A stretch of 64,000 bases of DNA from Rosenbergiella collisarenosi (GCF_018494085.1 NZ_JABBFP010000001.1:124001-188000), one strand, 5' to 3'; positions 19,401 through 31,202 are shown, counted from the stretch's first letter. Numbers and translations are program-made. The notes: generated from the letters alone by a model not told the origin.

Positions 19401-20537
19401 TTACCTTAAAATATCGTGAATTGTGTGGCTAACATATAAAATATCCTCTTCTGTCATCCCCGGAAATAAAGGGAGAGAACAGACGGTATTGCTATTCCAT
19501 TCACTGTGTGGGAGGGAAAGATGGCAATACTTCTGGCGGTAAAAAGCGTGCGTATGCGCCGCACGAAAATGCAGACCACTCCCAATACCCCGTTGATGGA
19601 GCTTTTTCATTAGAGTATCGCGGTGAATACCACAGTTCGCCTCATCCACACGGACGATAAAAAGATGCCAAGCATGCGTATGTGGCCAGCTAGGGATATG
19701 TAGAGGAAGCAAGGGTAAATCTTGTAATAGCGTTAAGTATCGTTCCGCTAAGGAACGCCGTTGCTCGTTAAAGGCAGGCAACTTCTGCATTTGTACGATG
19801 GCAATCGTGGCATTGAGATCCGCAAGATTATACTTTAGCCCTGGCTGTAGCACTTCAGCATGAGGTGAGCGCCCCCACCCTGAATGCGAGTTGTTATCGA
19901 GGCCTAGACCATGGAATTTAAGGCCTCTGACGCGTTCGGCAAATTCATCATCATCCGTGATAATTAAGCCGCCTTCGCCGCAGGTAATATTTTTAATAGC
20001 GTGAAAAGAAAATATCGCAGTACCTTGTGCGCCAATACGGCGTTGATGATAGTGGGTTCCTAAAGCGTGCGCAGCATCTTCAATGATAGGAAGTCGGTAA
20101 CGTCTACCGATATCGTAAATAGCGGATAAATCAACAGGAACGCCGGCAAAATGTACCGGGATTATTGCCTTAGTCTTTGGCGTAATTGCATTTTCAATGA
20201 TTTGAGGACTGACTAATAGCGTATTAGGGTCAACATCCACCATAACAGGCGTAGCACCGATCATTTCGATAATATTGACCGTGGAGACCCAAGTAAAAGA
20301 GGGCGTAATAACTTCGTCTCCTGGACCGATACCCAATGCCAATAAGCTAACGTGCATACCTGCCGTTGCTGAATTGACGGCGATAGCGTGTCTATTACCG
20401 GTGTAGTCACGAAAGAGTGCTTCAAGCTCACTATTTTTCGGGCCGGTTGTAATCCAGCCTGAGTCGAGCACTTCTTTAACTGCAAGCAATTCCTTTTCAT
20501 CGAACGCGGGCTTAGCGAACGGCAAAAAATCACGCAT
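19401..20537 (-). CDS. arnB: ArnB, UDP-4-amino-4-deoxy-L-arabinose aminotransferase
   Basis: 378 aa PLP enzyme of the DegT/DnrJ/EryC1 family. It uses glutamate to aminate UDP-Ara4O. The PLP lysine lies in [15 protein letters not shown] (about residue 182), with EDAAHALG (about 156) holding the PLP-contacting Asp. First gene of arnBCADTEF; all seven genes are present and in the standard order, with coupled or overlapping junctions. Confidence 0.96.
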   Translation of the reverse strand: MRDFLPFAKPAFDEKELLAVKEVLDSGWITTGPKNSELEALFRDYTGNRHAIAVNSATAGMHVSLLALGIGPGDEVITPSFTWVSTVNIIEMIGATPVMVDVDPNTLLVSPQIIENAITPKTKAIIPVHFAGVPVDLSAIYDIGRRYRLPIIEDAAHALGTHYHQRRIGAQGTAIFSFHAIKNITCGEGGLIITDDDEFAERVRGLKFHGLGLDNNSHSGWGRSPHAEVLQPGLKYNLADLNATIAIVQMQKLPAFNEQRRSLAERYLTLLQDLPLLPLHIPSWPHTHAWHLFIVRVDEANCGIHRDTLMKKLHQRGIGSGLHFRAAHTHAFYRQKYCHLSLPHSEWNSNTVCSLPLFPGMTEEDILYVSHTIHDILR

Positions 20538-20611
20538 ATATCTTCCTTGAAATATGGAGTGTTAGAGGGGGAGTCCGCCTCGCAATGTATTTTTCTTATT
20601 ACTTAATTTCG

Positions 20612-20651
20612 ATAATAGAGTGTTTGTATTCAATTAAACGGTAAATAAACG
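20612..20651 (-). promoter_or_regulatory. PhoP-box-like direct repeat and -10 upstream of arnB
   Basis: On the minus strand there are two CGTTTA hexamers separated by 5 nt (20646-20651 and 20635-20640), matching the PhoP box (T/G)GTTTA-N5-(T/G)GTTTA except for the first base of each half. A TATTAT -10 candidate follows 17 nt after the second half-site (20612-20617), so the box would occupy the -35 position. I found no convincing PmrA box. The rest of the 401-nt arnB-tRNA gap holds the fMet promoter and a 9-bp AT-rich inverted repeat (20716-20743). Confidence 0.55.
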
Positions 20652-20893
20652 GTGATAAATCACTGTACGGTTTTGTTAGCATTTTACTACTAGGAGATGA
20701 GAGGTAATCGTCGTATTTTTCACTATGAATGTTAAGTGAAAAAAATTAATAGATTAATACTAAGTTATGTATGAGCATAATTTATATATTTAATCTTTTT
20801 AACAGAGTTAGATAATTACAGGCATTATTGTAGAAACAAATTTTTATACGCGGCGTAGCTGAGTCATATTCTTCACCGCGCCTTCAGTTAAAT

Positions 20894-20922
20894 TTGCTTT
20901 TGTCCTCTACTAGGCGTAATAT
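20894..20922 (+). promoter_or_regulatory. Promoter of the tRNA-fMet gene
   Basis: TTGCTT, 17-nt spacer, TAATAT, ending 16 nt before the tRNA 5' end. Confidence 0.65.
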
Positions 20923-20938
20923 TGACCTGTTTTTCGGA

Positions 20939-21015
<77 letters not shown>

Positions 21016-21121
21016 TTTTCCTAGTTCTTTTTCCAAATCGACGTCGTTCATACGACGGGTTTTAGAAAAATGTCTATCGAAAATGGCTCCTGTCTTCGAC
21101 AGGCCCATACAGGATTCTGAT

Positions 21122-21148
21122 AAAAACCCCGATTTTTCGGGGTTTTTT
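21122..21148 (+). terminator. Hairpin/terminator between tRNA-fMet and rimP
   Basis: A-run, CCCCGA / TCGGGG stem and a T-run; a clear intrinsic terminator that would let only part of transcription from the tRNA promoter enter rimP-nusA. Confidence 0.85.
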
Positions 21149-21209
21149 ATTATCAGAAAAGCGTTGTCATACTGGGCGTTAGCCCTTTTTTTATGTCTTG
21201 GGGGTGGCT

Positions 21210-21662
21210 TTGTCCACGTTAGAACAGAAGTTAACAGAGTTGATCTCAGCACCAGTCGAAGCGCTGGGTTACGAGTTGGTAGGAATAGAATTTGTGCGTG
21301 CTCGCACATCAACGCTTCGTATCTATATAGATAGCGAAAATGGTATTAATGTTGATGACTGTGCAGACGTCAGCCATCAAGTCAGTGCTGTGATGGACGT
21401 TGAAGATCCAATTACCGTGGCTTATCACCTTGAAGTGTCTTCCCCAGGGCTGGATCGACCGTTATTTACCGTAGAGCATTATGAACGTTTCGCTGGCCAA
21501 GATGTCAGTGTGGTATTACGAATCGCTGTACAAAATCGTCGCAAATGGCAAGGGACTATCAAATCTGTTGAAGGTGAGATGGTCACATTGTCCGTTGATG
21601 GCAAAGACGAAGTGTTTGCACTGAGCAATATTCAGAAAGCAAACATTATCCCTCGTTTTTAA
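21210..21662 (+). CDS. rimP: Ribosome maturation factor RimP
   Basis: 150 aa from the TTG at 21210 ([25 protein letters not shown]), matching the E. coli N-terminus; an in-frame TTG at 21198 would add four residues that are really the GGGGGTGG ribosome-binding region. RimP assists 30S assembly. The N-terminal alpha/beta domain (1-85) ends in SSPGLDRPL and an Sm-like domain follows. Heads the nusA-infB operon. Confidence 0.95.
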   Translation: MSTLEQKLTELISAPVEALGYELVGIEFVRARTSTLRIYIDSENGINVDDCADVSHQVSAVMDVEDPITVAYHLEVSSPGLDRPLFTVEHYERFAGQDVSVVLRIAVQNRRKWQGTIKSVEGEMVTLSVDGKDEVFALSNIQKANIIPRF

Positions 21663-21686
21663 ACGTTCTGATTGAGGCTAACCAGG

Positions 21687-23174
21687 ATGAATAAAGAAAT
21701 TTTAGCGGTTGTAGAAGCCGTTTCGAATGAAAAATCACTGCCGCGTGAGAAAATTTTTGAAGCTTTAGAGAGCGCGCTAGCGACGGCAACTAAGAAAAAA
21801 TATGAGCAAGAAATCGAAGTCCGCGTTGAAATCGATCGCCGTAGCGGCGACTTCGATACGTTTCGTCGCTGGTTAATCGTCGACGAAGTCACCATGCCTA
21901 CGCGTGAAATTACGCTAGATGCGGCGCGTTACGAAGACGAAAACTTCCAGCTCGGCGAATACGTTGAAGATCAAATCGAATCGGTAACCTTCGACCGTAT
22001 CACTACTCAAACGGCAAAACAGGTTATCGTTCAAAAAGTTCGCGAAGCAGAGCGGGCGTTGGTCGTGGACCAATTCCGTGAGCAGCAAGGTGAAATTATC
22101 ACCGCGATCGTGAAGAAAGTGAATCGTGATAATATTATCCTAGACTTGGGTAACAATGCTGAAGCCGTGATTTTACGCGAAGACATGTTACCACGCGAAA
22201 ACTTCCGCGCAGGCGATAGAATTCGTGGTGTGTTATACGCGGTACGTCCTGAGGCTCGCGGTGCTCAGCTTTTCGTTACTCGTTCAAAAGCCGAAATGCT
22301 CGTTGAGCTGTTCCGTATCGAAGTTCCTGAAATCGGTGAAGAAGTTATCGAGATAAAGGGAGCTGCGCGTGATCCTGGCTCACGGGCGAAGATTGCGGTG
22401 AAAACCAACGATAAGCGTATCGACCCAGTCGGCGCTTGTGTAGGTATGCGTGGCGCACGTGTTCAAGCGGTCTCCAGCGAATTAGGCGGTGAGCGTATTG
22501 ATATCGTGTTGTGGGATGATAATCCTGCGCAGTTCGTCATCAATGCGATGGCTCCTGCGGATGTGTCCTCGATTGTGGTCGACGAAGATAACCACACCAT
22601 GGATATCGCCGTTGAAGCGAGCACTTTAGCGCAAGCGATCGGACGTAATGGACAAAACGTTCGCTTAGCCTCTCAACTGAGTGGCTGGGACCTGAACGTT
22701 ATGACGGTTGAAGATTTACAAGCTAAGCACCAGGCAGAAGCACATGCCGCTATTGCAACCTTCACAAAATATCTCGATATTGATGAAGAATTTGCCACCG
22801 TGCTAGTTGAAGAAGGGTTCTCTTCTCTCGAGGAATTGGCTTATATTCCGGTTGATGAACTACTGGACATTGATGGCCTTGACGAAGAGATGGTAGAAGC
22901 TTTGCGTGAACGCGCTAAGACTGCGTTGACCACCATAGCTCAAGATTCTGCGACAGGCGGAGCCATTAAACCACCGGCAGAAGATCTGCTGGGCGTAGAA
23001 GGCATGACTCCGGATTTAGCGAATCGTTTAGCAGCTATTGGTGTTTCCACCCTGGAAGATCTTGCGGAGCAAGGTGTTGACGATCTAGCAGATATCGAAC
23101 AACTGGACGAAGAAAAAGCCGGTACGTTGATTATGGCGGCTCGTAATATCTGCTGGTTTGGCGACGACGCATAA
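21687..23174 (+). CDS. nusA: Transcription termination/antitermination factor NusA
   Basis: 495 aa from ATG 21687 ([16 protein letters not shown]), the family length. Order: N-terminal RNA-polymerase-binding domain (1-125), S1 domain (about 135-200), two KH domains (about 200-345, with [20 protein letters not shown] and the [10 protein letters not shown] loop), then two acidic repeats AR1 and AR2 (about 365-490) that bind alpha-CTD and lambda N. An in-frame start 5 codons upstream is less likely. Confidence 0.98.
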   Translation: MNKEILAVVEAVSNEKSLPREKIFEALESALATATKKKYEQEIEVRVEIDRRSGDFDTFRRWLIVDEVTMPTREITLDAARYEDENFQLGEYVEDQIESVTFDRITTQTAKQVIVQKVREAERALVVDQFREQQGEIITAIVKKVNRDNIILDLGNNAEAVILREDMLPRENFRAGDRIRGVLYAVRPEARGAQLFVTRSKAEMLVELFRIEVPEIGEEVIEIKGAARDPGSRAKIAVKTNDKRIDPVGACVGMRGARVQAVSSELGGERIDIVLWDDNPAQFVINAMAPADVSSIVVDEDNHTMDIAVEASTLAQAIGRNGQNVRLASQLSGWDLNVMTVEDLQAKHQAEAHAAIATFTKYLDIDEEFATVLVEEGFSSLEELAYIPVDELLDIDGLDEEMVEALRERAKTALTTIAQDSATGGAIKPPAEDLLGVEGMTPDLANRLAAIGVSTLEDLAEQGVDDLADIEQLDEEKAGTLIMAARNICWFGDDA

Positions 23175-23192
23175 CACACAGGAAGGAATTGC

Positions 23193-25871
23193 ATGACTGA
23201 TGTAACAGTAAAAGCGTTAGCAACACAACTGAATACTCCGGTCGATCGCTTAGTCCAGCAATTGGCTGATGCGGGTATTCGTAAATCCGACAACGACTCT
23301 GTGACGCAAGAAGAGCAAGATACCTTGCGCGCTCATCAGAAAAATACAGCGTCAAGTAAATTGACGCTACAACGTAAAACTCGTAGTACGCTTAACGTCC
23401 CGAGTACCGGTGGAAAAAGTAAATCGGTACAGATCGAAGTCCGCAAAAAACGCACTTATGTGAAAGAAGATGCTGAAGCAGAGCGTAAAGCTCAGGCAGA
23501 AGCAGAAGCTCAAGCACAACGTGAAGCGGAAGAAAAAGCGCAGCAAGCGGCAGAGCAAGCCAAGCTGGCGGCTGAAGAAGCGAAGCGTAAAGCGGAAGAA
23601 AAAGCTAAGCGTGAGGCGGAAGAAGCCGCTAAACGTCAGGCGGTGGAATCAAATAAAGTGACCCAACAGAATCAAACTATGAATAAAGACGCACAGTCAG
23701 AAAAAGCACGCCGCGAAGCCGAAAATGCTGAGTTGAAGCGTAAAACTGAAGAAGAAGCGCGCCGTAAAATCGAAGCCGAAGCGCAGCGTGTCGCTGAAGA
23801 AGCTCGCCGCCTGGCAGAAGAAAAAGGCGAAGAGTGGGCAAAAGCGAGTCAGAAGACAGAAGAAGATACTGACTATCATGTGACCACTTCACAGCATGCT
23901 CGCCAAGCTGAAGACGAAAATGATCGCGAAGTAGAAGGCGGCCGTACGCGTAGCCGTCCTGCGAAAGCGCCGCGTGCTAAGAAAGGCAATAAGCACTCTG
24001 AAGCGAAGACTGACCGTGAAGAAGCTCGTGCGGCAGGACGTGGTGGTAAAGGTAAGCAACGCGGTAAAAGTACTCTTCAGCAAGGCTTTAACAAGCCAGC
24101 TCAAGCGGTTAACCGTGACGTGCAAATCGGCGAAACCATTACCGTTGCTGAACTCGCTAACAAAATGGCCGTTAAAGGTTCACAAGTCATCAAAGTGATG
24201 ATGAAAATGGGCGCTATGGCGACTATTAACCAAGTTGTTGACCAAGAAACGGCGCAGCTGGTTGCTGAAGAAATGGGCCATAAAGTTATTCTACGCCGTG
24301 AAAACGAGTTAGAAGAAGCGGTAATGAGTGATCGTGATACAGGTACTACGGCAGAATTAGAGCCGCGTGCGCCAGTTGTCACCATTATGGGTCACGTTGA
24401 CCACGGTAAAACCTCATTACTGGATTACATCCGTTCAACGCGTGTTGCCTCCGGCGAAGCAGGCGGGATTACTCAGCATATCGGTGCTTACCACGTTGAA
24501 ACAGACAATGGTATGGTCACCTTCTTAGATACTCCAGGACACGCCGCGTTTACCGCAATGCGTGCACGGGGTGCTCAAGCGACGGATATCGTTATTCTTG
24601 TTGTCGCGGCTGACGATGGCGTGATGCCACAAACTATCGAAGCCGTTCAGCATGCGAAAGCGGCTGGCGTGCCAGTGATTGTCGCAGTGAACAAGTGTGA
24701 TAAGCCAGAAGCAGATCCAGATCGTGTTAAAAACGAGCTAACTCAGTTCGGTATCGTGCCGGAAGAGTGGGGCGGTGAGAACATGTTCGTAAATGTATCG
24801 GCGAAAGCGGGTACAGGTATTGATGATTTACTGCAAGCTATCTTGGTACAAGCCGAAGTGTTAGAACTGACAGCTAACCGTAATGGTATGGCAAGCGGTG
24901 TAGTCATCGAGTCTTTCCTAGACAAGGGGCGTGGTCCCGTAGCTACCGTGCTGGTCCGTGCAGGAACGTTAAACAAAGGCGACATCGTCCTTTGTGGTTT
25001 CGAATACGGCCGTGTTCGTGCGATGCGTGACGAGCTAGGTCGTGAAGTACTGACCGCAGGTCCATCTATCCCGGTTGAAATCCTCGGGATGTCTGGTGTG
25101 CCTGCTGCAGGTGATGAAGCGACTGTTGTGCGTGATGAGAAGAAAGCGCGCGAAGTTGCCCTGTATCGTCAAGGAAAATTCCGTGAAGTTAAGTTAGCAC
25201 GTCAGCAGAAATCTAAGCTGGAGAACATGTTTGCTAACATGACTGAAGGCGATGTTTCAGAGCTAAATATCGTTATGAAGGCAGATGTTCAAGGCTCGGT
25301 TGAAGCGATTAGCGATTCCTTACTGAAACTGTCTACTGATGAAGTGAAAGTAAAAATCGTTGGTTCAGGTGTAGGTGGAATTACCGAGACTGATGCAACC
25401 TTAGCCGCTGCTTCTAATGCAATCCTGGTCGGATTCAACGTTCGTGCTGATGCGTCTGCACGCCGTGTCATCGATACAGAAAGCTTAGACCTGCGTTATT
25501 ACTCCGTCATCTATAACCTGATCGACGAAGTTAAAGCGGCGATGAGCGGTATGTTAGCGCCTGAGTACAAACAGCAGATCATCGGCTTGGCACAAGTTCG
25601 TGATGTATTTAAATCGCCTAAGTTTGGTGCGATCGCCGGCTGTATGGTTACTGAAGGGATCATCAAGCGTCATAATCCAATCCGTGTTCTGCGTGATAAC
25701 ATCGTTATCTACGAAGGCGAGCTCGAATCATTACGTCGTTTCAAAGACGACGTCAATGAAGTGCGTAACGGCATGGAGTGTGGTGTTGGCGTTAAGAACT
25801 ACAACGACGTCCGCGCGGGTGACCAAATCGAAGTCTTTGAAATCATTGAAATCAAACGTACTATCGATTAA
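23193..25871 (+). CDS. infB: Translation initiation factor IF-2
   Basis: 892 aa. N-domain of about 50 aa, a long Lys/Glu/Ala-rich helical linker (about 90-220), then the G domain with GHVDHGKT (G1), DTPGH (G3) and NKCD (G4, Cys where E. coli has Ile), and C1/C2 domains that bind fMet-tRNA. Two internal codons, GTG at 23658 and ATG at 23679, align with the E. coli IF2-beta and IF2-gamma starts, so shorter isoforms are likely. It starts 18 nt after nusA. Confidence 0.98.
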   Translation: MTDVTVKALATQLNTPVDRLVQQLADAGIRKSDNDSVTQEEQDTLRAHQKNTASSKLTLQRKTRSTLNVPSTGGKSKSVQIEVRKKRTYVKEDAEAERKAQAEAEAQAQREAEEKAQQAAEQAKLAAEEAKRKAEEKAKREAEEAAKRQAVESNKVTQQNQTMNKDAQSEKARREAENAELKRKTEEEARRKIEAEAQRVAEEARRLAEEKGEEWAKASQKTEEDTDYHVTTSQHARQAEDENDREVEGGRTRSRPAKAPRAKKGNKHSEAKTDREEARAAGRGGKGKQRGKSTLQQGFNKPAQAVNRDVQIGETITVAELANKMAVKGSQVIKVMMKMGAMATINQVVDQETAQLVAEEMGHKVILRRENELEEAVMSDRDTGTTAELEPRAPVVTIMGHVDHGKTSLLDYIRSTRVASGEAGGITQHIGAYHVETDNGMVTFLDTPGHAAFTAMRARGAQATDIVILVVAADDGVMPQTIEAVQHAKAAGVPVIVAVNKCDKPEADPDRVKNELTQFGIVPEEWGGENMFVNVSAKAGTGIDDLLQAILVQAEVLELTANRNGMASGVVIESFLDKGRGPVATVLVRAGTLNKGDIVLCGFEYGRVRAMRDELGREVLTAGPSIPVEILGMSGVPAAGDEATVVRDEKKAREVALYRQGKFREVKLARQQKSKLENMFANMTEGDVSELNIVMKADVQGSVEAISDSLLKLSTDEVKVKIVGSGVGGITETDATLAAASNAILVGFNVRADASARRVIDTESLDLRYYSVIYNLIDEVKAAMSGMLAPEYKQQIIGLAQVRDVFKSPKFGAIAGCMVTEGIIKRHNPIRVLRDNIVIYEGELESLRRFKDDVNEVRNGMECGVGVKNYNDVRAGDQIEVFEIIEIKRTID

Positions 25872-25895
25872 TTGTTAGCAACGCTAGCAGTATTT

Positions 25896-25914
25896 GGGAG
25901 GCCTTTGGCCTCCC
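25896..25914 (+). promoter_or_regulatory. Intercistronic hairpin between infB and rbfA
   Basis: GGGAGGCC-TTT-GGCCTCCC, an 8-bp perfect GC-rich stem with no T-tract, 24 nt before the rbfA start. Probably a partial terminator or mRNA-processing site. Confidence 0.55.
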
Positions 25915-25938
25915 GAATTGTTTGAGAGGAACAAAAAA

Positions 25939-26343
25939 ATGGCAAAAGAATTTGGACGCTCACAGCGCGTCGCTCAAGAATTACAAAAAGAATTGGCGCT
26001 TATTATTCAACGTGAAATCAAAGATCCTCGCGTTGGAATGATGGTCACTGTTTCAGGGGTTGACGTTTCACGCGACCTTGCCTACGCAAAAGTATTTGTA
26101 ACGTTTTTAAACGATAAAGACGAAGACGCCGTGAAGCAAGGCGTGAAAGCGCTGCAAGACGCGTCTGGTTTTATCCGGACCTTACTGGGTAAAGCGATGC
26201 GTCTACGTATCGTTCCTGAACTGACATTCTTTTATGACAACTCCTTAGTCGAGGGGATGCGCATGTCGAATCTCGTCACTAGCGTCGTAAATAAAGATAA
26301 CGAACGTCACGTGAAGGACGAGAGCGAGGATAAGGAGGACTAA
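25939..26343 (+). CDS. rbfA: 30S ribosome-binding factor RbfA
   Basis: 134 aa from ATG 25939 ([20 protein letters not shown]), the E. coli start; the frame is open upstream through the hairpin but not conserved. KH-like fold with the [19 protein letters not shown] region. It acts in 16S 5' maturation and cold adaptation. AGAGGAAC precedes the ATG, and its stop overlaps the truB start by 1 nt. Confidence 0.97.
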   Translation: MAKEFGRSQRVAQELQKELALIIQREIKDPRVGMMVTVSGVDVSRDLAYAKVFVTFLNDKDEDAVKQGVKALQDASGFIRTLLGKAMRLRIVPELTFFYDNSLVEGMRMSNLVTSVVNKDNERHVKDESEDKED

Positions 26344-27287
26344 TGGGTCGTCCACGTCGTCGCGGACGCGATATTCACGGTGTGTTGCTGCTGGATAAAC
26401 CACAAGGCATGTCGTCGAATGATGTCCTACAAAAAGTTAAGCGGCTCTATAACGCGAACAAAGCGGGTCATACTGGTGCCTTAGATCCTTTGGCAACCGG
26501 TATGCTACCAATTTGCTTGGGTGAAGCGACAAAATTCTCACAATACCTGCTTGATGCAGATAAACGATACCGCGTCATTGCTCGATTAGGTCAGCGCACC
26601 GATACCTCTGATGCCGACGGCAATATCGTCGAAGAGCGACCAATCCAGTTTACGCAACAGCAGCTTGAGCAAGCCTTGGAACACTTTCGAGGTGATACTC
26701 AGCAAGTGCCAACGATGTTTTCTGCCTTGAAATATCAAGGCCGGCCACTCTATGAATATGCGCGGCAAGGAGTCACCGTGCCTCGTGAAGCCCGTCCTAT
26801 CACCGTGTATGAATTACTCTTTATTCGGTGGGAAGGGGAAGAGCTGGAGCTCGAAATCCATTGTTCGAAAGGCACCTATATTCGTACTATCGTTGATGAC
26901 TTAGGTGAGCTATTAGGCTGTGGCGCGCATGTGAGCATGTTACGTCGCTTGCAAGTCGATCGTTATCCAGCGGAAAAGATGGTAACTCTGGCACAACTCC
27001 AACAGTGGGTAGCCGAAGCTGAGTCTGAGGATAGGCCTGCAGCCCAAAGGTTGGACCCATTATTATTATCGATGGATACGCCGGCGGCAGCCTACCCGAT
27101 GGTTCATTTACCGCAAGTGAGTAGTCATTGGTTTAAATTAGGGCAAGCCGTTCAGGCCGCAGGCGCACCCAGCGATGGTTTGGTGCGAGTGTTTGAAATT
27201 GAAACGGACAAGTTCCTTGGTATGGCGCAGATCGATGATCAAGGTCGCGTTGCACCAAAACGTTTAGTCGTGGAATTTCCTCTCTGA
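26343..27287 (+). CDS. truB: tRNA pseudouridine-55 synthase TruB
   Basis: 314 aa. Makes pseudouridine 55 in the T-loop of tRNAs. [17 protein letters not shown] (about residues 39-55) contains the catalytic Asp; the C-terminal PUA-like domain starts about residue 250. Overlap TAATG with rbfA implies coupling. Confidence 0.98.
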   Translation: MGRPRRRGRDIHGVLLLDKPQGMSSNDVLQKVKRLYNANKAGHTGALDPLATGMLPICLGEATKFSQYLLDADKRYRVIARLGQRTDTSDADGNIVEERPIQFTQQQLEQALEHFRGDTQQVPTMFSALKYQGRPLYEYARQGVTVPREARPITVYELLFIRWEGEELELEIHCSKGTYIRTIVDDLGELLGCGAHVSMLRRLQVDRYPAEKMVTLAQLQQWVAEAESEDRPAAQRLDPLLLSMDTPAAAYPMVHLPQVSSHWFKLGQAVQAAGAPSDGLVRVFEIETDKFLGMAQIDDQGRVAPKRLVVEFPL

Positions 27288-27292
27288 GTCGT

Positions 27293-27321
27293 TTGCACTC
27301 TTGCGCCGCCCAGAGTAGAAT
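27293..27321 (+). promoter_or_regulatory. rpsO promoter
   Basis: TTGCAC, 17-nt spacer, TAGAAT, located 72 nt before rpsO. The leader should include the S15 autoregulatory pseudoknot by homology; I did not resolve its pairing. Confidence 0.65.
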
Positions 27322-27393
27322 GGCTGCGCTAAAAGTGGGTCGCTGAATTAGAGATCGGCGGCTCGAATTCATTTAAATTTATTGGAGTATATT

Positions 27394-27663
27394 ATGTCTC
27401 TAAGCGTAGAAGCTAAAGCTGAGATTGTTGCTAAATATGGTCGTGATGCTAACGACAGTGGTTCAACTGAAGTTCAAGTTGCTCTGTTAACCGCGCAAAT
27501 CACTCACCTGCAAGGTCACTTCTCCGAGCACAAGAAAGATCACCACAGCCGTCGTGGTCTGCTGCGTATGGTTTCACAACGTCGTAAGCTACTGGATTAC
27601 CTGAAGCGTAAAGATGTTCAGCGTTACACTGACCTGATTGCAAGCCTAGGTCTGCGTCGCTAA
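27394..27663 (+). CDS. rpsO: 30S ribosomal protein S15
   Basis: 89 aa from ATG 27394 ([16 protein letters not shown]), the E. coli length. An upstream in-frame ATG at 27382 would add four residues and overlaps the ribosome-binding site ATTGGAG. Contains the 16S-binding [11 protein letters not shown] and DHHSRRGLL segments. Usually binds its own leader to control translation. Confidence 0.98.
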   Translation: MSLSVEAKAEIVAKYGRDANDSGSTEVQVALLTAQITHLQGHFSEHKKDHHSRRGLLRMVSQRRKLLDYLKRKDVQRYTDLIASLGLRR

Positions 27664-27743
27664 GTTAAAATCTTTGCGCGAAACTGCCTTGTATTTATAC
27701 AAAATGCAGAATCAATGTTAAGATTACACCACACTTTGTGTGT

Positions 27744-27769
27744 AAGGGGCCTACAAGGCCCCTTTTTTT
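27744..27769 (+). terminator. Terminator between rpsO and pnp
   Basis: AAGGGGCC / GGCCCCTT stem with TACAA loop and a T-run. In E. coli the corresponding site is leaky and gives rpsO-pnp readthrough. Confidence 0.88.
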
Positions 27770-27845
27770 GAATACTAGTTGTCCATTTTGTAACAGACGC
27801 TAGAGTGTTATACTGTTGTTGAGTGAAAAAAAGTTGCACGATTCG

Positions 27846-27896
27846 CGCGGCTAATGACAGGGGTTATGAAGGCCATGAACCTTATCATTAGTCGCG
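27846..27896 (+). promoter_or_regulatory. pnp leader hairpin (RNase III processing site)
   Basis: Twelve-bp stem CGCGGCTAATGA / TCATTAGTCGCG (one G-U pair) with further pairing GGGTT/AACCT inside. Position and shape match the E. coli pnp leader that RNase III cuts and PNPase then degrades for autoregulation. Confidence 0.8.
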
Positions 27897-27961
27897 AGGA
27901 TGCAAACCACTCACCATAACGATGACTTATTGCTTCACACTCCTCGATAAAGGAAATGATT

Positions 27962-30100
27962 TTGCTTAATCCGACAATTCAAAAATTCCAATACGGTCAA
28001 CATACCGTAACCATCGAAACTGGCATGATGGCGCGTCAAGCGACCGCAGCCGTGATGGTAAGCATGGACGATACTTGTGTATTCGTTACTGTTGTAGGCC
28101 AGAAAAAAGCGAAAGCAGGCCAAGACTTTTTCCCATTGACCGTCAACTACCAAGAGCGTACTTACGCTGCAGGCCGTATCCCAGGCAGCTTCTTCCGTCG
28201 CGAAGGTCGTCCTAGCGAAGGCGAAACGTTAATCGCTCGTCTTATTGACCGTCCGGTACGCCCATTATTCCCAGAAGGTTTCGTTAACGAAGTACAGGTT
28301 ATTGCGACCGTCGTTTCCGTTAACCCACAAGTACACCCTGATATCGTTGCGATGATCGGTGCCTCAGCAGCGCTGTCACTGTCTGGTATCCCGTTCAACG
28401 GTCCGATTGGTTCAGCCCGTGTGGGTTACATCAATGATCAATATGTTTTAAACCCAACGGCTGACGAGCTGGCTACCAGCCGCTTAGACCTCGTCGTTGC
28501 GGGCACCGAAAATGCCGTATTGATGGTTGAATCTGAAGCTGAAATTCTGTCAGAAGACCAAATGTTAGGCGCGGTTGTTTTCGGTCATGACCAACAACAA
28601 GTTGTTATTGAAAATATTAAACAACTCGTTGAGAAAGCGGGCAAACCACGTTGGGATTGGCAGCCAGAAGCTGTTAACGAAAGCCTTAACAGCCGTATCG
28701 CAGCGCTGGCGGAGAGCCGTTTAAGCGAAGCTTACCGTATCACTGAAAAACAACAGCGTTATGCTCAAGTCGACGCTATTAAAGGTGAAACGACCGCAGC
28801 TTTATTAGCGGAAGATGAAACCTTAGACGAAGGCGAGATCAGCGATATCCTGCACGCGATCGAGAAAAACGTTGTGCGTAGCCGTGTTCTGAATGGTGAA
28901 CCACGCATTGATGGTCGTGAAAAAGACATGGTCCGTGGCCTAGATGTACGTACTGGCGTTCTGCCACGTACACACGGTTCATCACTGTTCACTCGTGGTG
29001 AGACACAAGCCCTAGTTACGGCAACGCTTGGTACTGCACGTGATGCGCAGAACCTTGATGAGCTGATGGGTGAAAAATCTGATTCGTTCCTATTCCACTA
29101 TAACTTCCCTCCGTACTCAGTGGGTGAGACTGGAATGGTCGGCTCGCCTAAGCGTCGTGAAATTGGTCATGGTCGTTTAGCAAAACGCGGTGTCTTGGCC
29201 GTTATGCCTAAGCAAGACGAGTTCCCGTACACTGTTCGTGTCGTATCGGAAATCACCGAATCGAACGGTTCTTCTTCAATGGCTTCTGTCTGTGGCGCAT
29301 CCTTAGCACTGATGGACGCTGGCGTTCCAATCAAAGCCGCGGTAGCCGGTATTGCGATGGGTCTGGTTAAAGAAGATGAGCGTTTCGTCGTACTGTCTGA
29401 CATCTTAGGTGACGAAGACCACCTTGGCGATATGGACTTCAAAGTCGCGGGTAGCCGCGAAGGTATCACTGCGCTGCAGATGGATATCAAAATTGAAGGT
29501 ATCACGCGTGAAATCATGCAAGCGGCTCTTAGCCAAGCAAAAGGCGCTCGTTTACATATTCTAAGCGTGATGGAAGAAGCGATCGGTACGCACCGTGGTG
29601 ATATCTCTGAGTTCGCGCCACGCATCCATACCATTCGTATCAGCCCAGATAAGATCAAGGATGTTATCGGTAAGGGCGGTTCAGTGATCCGTGCACTGAC
29701 TGAAGAGACCGGCACTACTATCGAAATCGAAGACGATGGTACCGTGAAAATCGCCGCAACTGATGGTGACAAAGCAAAAGAAGCTATCCGTCGCATCGAA
29801 GAAATCACCGCAGATATCGAGGTTGGTCGTATTTACCCAGGTAAAGTTACTCGTATCGTAGATTTCGGCGCGTTCGTTTCTATCGGTGGTGGTAAAGAAG
29901 GTCTGGTACACATTTCTCAAATCGCCGACAAGCGTGTTGAGAAAGTTTCTGACTACCTGCAAATGGCACAAGAAGTTCCTGTCAAGGTGTTGGAAATCGA
30001 CCGTCAAGGCCGCGTACGTTTAAGTATCAAAGAAGCTGTGGAAAAACCACAGACTGAGTCTAACGAAGCGACTGAAGCGCCAACTACTGACGCTGAATAA
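27962..30100 (+). CDS. pnp: Polyribonucleotide nucleotidyltransferase (PNPase)
   Basis: 712 aa from the TTG at 27962 ([16 protein letters not shown]), the start used by E. coli; the ATG at 27956 lies only 1-2 nt from the AAGGA ribosome-binding site, too close, while the TTG has 7 nt. Phosphorolytic 3'-5' exoribonuclease of the degradosome. Two RNase PH domains ([12 protein letters not shown] in the first; [20 protein letters not shown] in the second, metal/active site), KH domain ([12 protein letters not shown]) and S1 domain ([13 protein letters not shown]) in order. Confidence 0.98.
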   Translation: MLNPTIQKFQYGQHTVTIETGMMARQATAAVMVSMDDTCVFVTVVGQKKAKAGQDFFPLTVNYQERTYAAGRIPGSFFRREGRPSEGETLIARLIDRPVRPLFPEGFVNEVQVIATVVSVNPQVHPDIVAMIGASAALSLSGIPFNGPIGSARVGYINDQYVLNPTADELATSRLDLVVAGTENAVLMVESEAEILSEDQMLGAVVFGHDQQQVVIENIKQLVEKAGKPRWDWQPEAVNESLNSRIAALAESRLSEAYRITEKQQRYAQVDAIKGETTAALLAEDETLDEGEISDILHAIEKNVVRSRVLNGEPRIDGREKDMVRGLDVRTGVLPRTHGSSLFTRGETQALVTATLGTARDAQNLDELMGEKSDSFLFHYNFPPYSVGETGMVGSPKRREIGHGRLAKRGVLAVMPKQDEFPYTVRVVSEITESNGSSSMASVCGASLALMDAGVPIKAAVAGIAMGLVKEDERFVVLSDILGDEDHLGDMDFKVAGSREGITALQMDIKIEGITREIMQAALSQAKGARLHILSVMEEAIGTHRGDISEFAPRIHTIRISPDKIKDVIGKGGSVIRALTEETGTTIEIEDDGTVKIAATDGDKAKEAIRRIEEITADIEVGRIYPGKVTRIVDFGAFVSIGGGKEGLVHISQIADKRVEKVSDYLQMAQEVPVKVLEIDRQGRVRLSIKEAVEKPQTESNEATEAPTTDAE

Positions 30101-30114
30101 GGTTCGTTACTCTT

Positions 30115-30147
30115 TCCTGCTTCGATAACGAAGCAGGATTTATTTTT
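30115..30147 (+). terminator. Terminator after pnp
   Basis: TCCTGCTTCG / CGAAGCAGGA stem with ATAA loop followed by TTTATTTTT. Confidence 0.82.
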
Positions 30148-30215
30148 AGGGTGTCAAATTAATGAGACACCCTAATGTTGACTGCATCCGCATGCTGGTA
30201 CCTGGGAGTGGAAGA

Positions 30216-31100
30216 ATGAAGCCTTATTTACGCTGGGGTTTTATTGCGACAGCTTTGTTGCTGGCTGGATGTAGCAACGCAAACTGGCGTAAGGACGAAG
30301 TATTAGCCGTTCCCTTACAGCCGACGTTGCAACAAGAAGTGATGCTTGCTCGTATGGAACAAATACTTGCCAGTCGTTCACTAACAGAAGATGAACGCGC
30401 GCAGTTGTTATATGAGCGCGGAGTGTTGTATGATAGTTTAGGTTTGCGGGCACTTGCACGGAACGATTTTTCCCAAGCACTGTCTATAAGACCTGATATG
30501 CCTGAAGTCTTCAATTATTTAGGTATTTATCTTACGCAGGCAGGCAACTATGATGCTGCCTATGAAGCGTTTGATTCTGTACTGGAGCTTGATCCAACTT
30601 ACAATTATGCGCATCTTAACCGCGGCATCGCGTTTTACTACGGTGGTCGGTATAAGCTAGCGCAAGATGATTTGCTGGCGTTTTATCACGACGATCCTAA
30701 TGATCCTTTTCGAAGTTTGTGGCTTTATTTAGCGGAACAGAAAATTGATGCTAAGAAAGCTAATTCTGCATTGTTACAACGTTATAATGCAGCGAAAAAA
30801 GATCTATGGGGATGGAAAATTGTCGAATTCTACCTGGGGAAGATCAGCGAAAAGCAGCTGATACAGAGCCTACAGGAAGATGCTACGGATAACACCTCGC
30901 TCGCTGAACATCTCAGTGAAACCAACTTCTATTTAGGTAAATATTACCTAAGTCTGGGGGAGAAGGATAACGCAGAAGCGTTATTCAAACTGACGGTCGC
31001 TAACAACGTAAATAACTTCGTTGAGCACCGATATGCATTGTTGGAGCTGGCGCTACTCGGCCAAGCACAAGACGACTTATCAGAATCTGACCAGCAATAG
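30216..31100 (+). CDS. nlpI: Lipoprotein NlpI
   Basis: 294 aa from ATG 30216 ([24 protein letters not shown]), the E. coli-like start; upstream 18 codons are unconserved. Lipobox LLLAGC gives the lipidated Cys19. TPR repeats cover about residues 60-290 ([21 protein letters not shown] and following). NlpI is an outer-membrane adaptor for Prc protease and peptidoglycan hydrolases such as MepS. Confidence 0.97.
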   Translation: MKPYLRWGFIATALLLAGCSNANWRKDEVLAVPLQPTLQQEVMLARMEQILASRSLTEDERAQLLYERGVLYDSLGLRALARNDFSQALSIRPDMPEVFNYLGIYLTQAGNYDAAYEAFDSVLELDPTYNYAHLNRGIAFYYGGRYKLAQDDLLAFYHDDPNDPFRSLWLYLAEQKIDAKKANSALLQRYNAAKKDLWGWKIVEFYLGKISEKQLIQSLQEDATDNTSLAEHLSETNFYLGKYYLSLGEKDNAEALFKLTVANNVNNFVEHRYALLELALLGQAQDDLSESDQQ

Positions 31101-31202
31101 CTGACAATATTTTTCATCTAGGAATTAAATTTCCATCACCGTTCACGGTGAGGGTGTTTTATTTGTCAAAAACTTCTAATTTGAGCCGGTTCACACTTAT
31201 CA

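Noticed and set aside
20538-20938. PmrA box upstream of arnB
   Set aside because: CTTAAT-like half-sites occur but not as a pair with the required 5-bp spacing.
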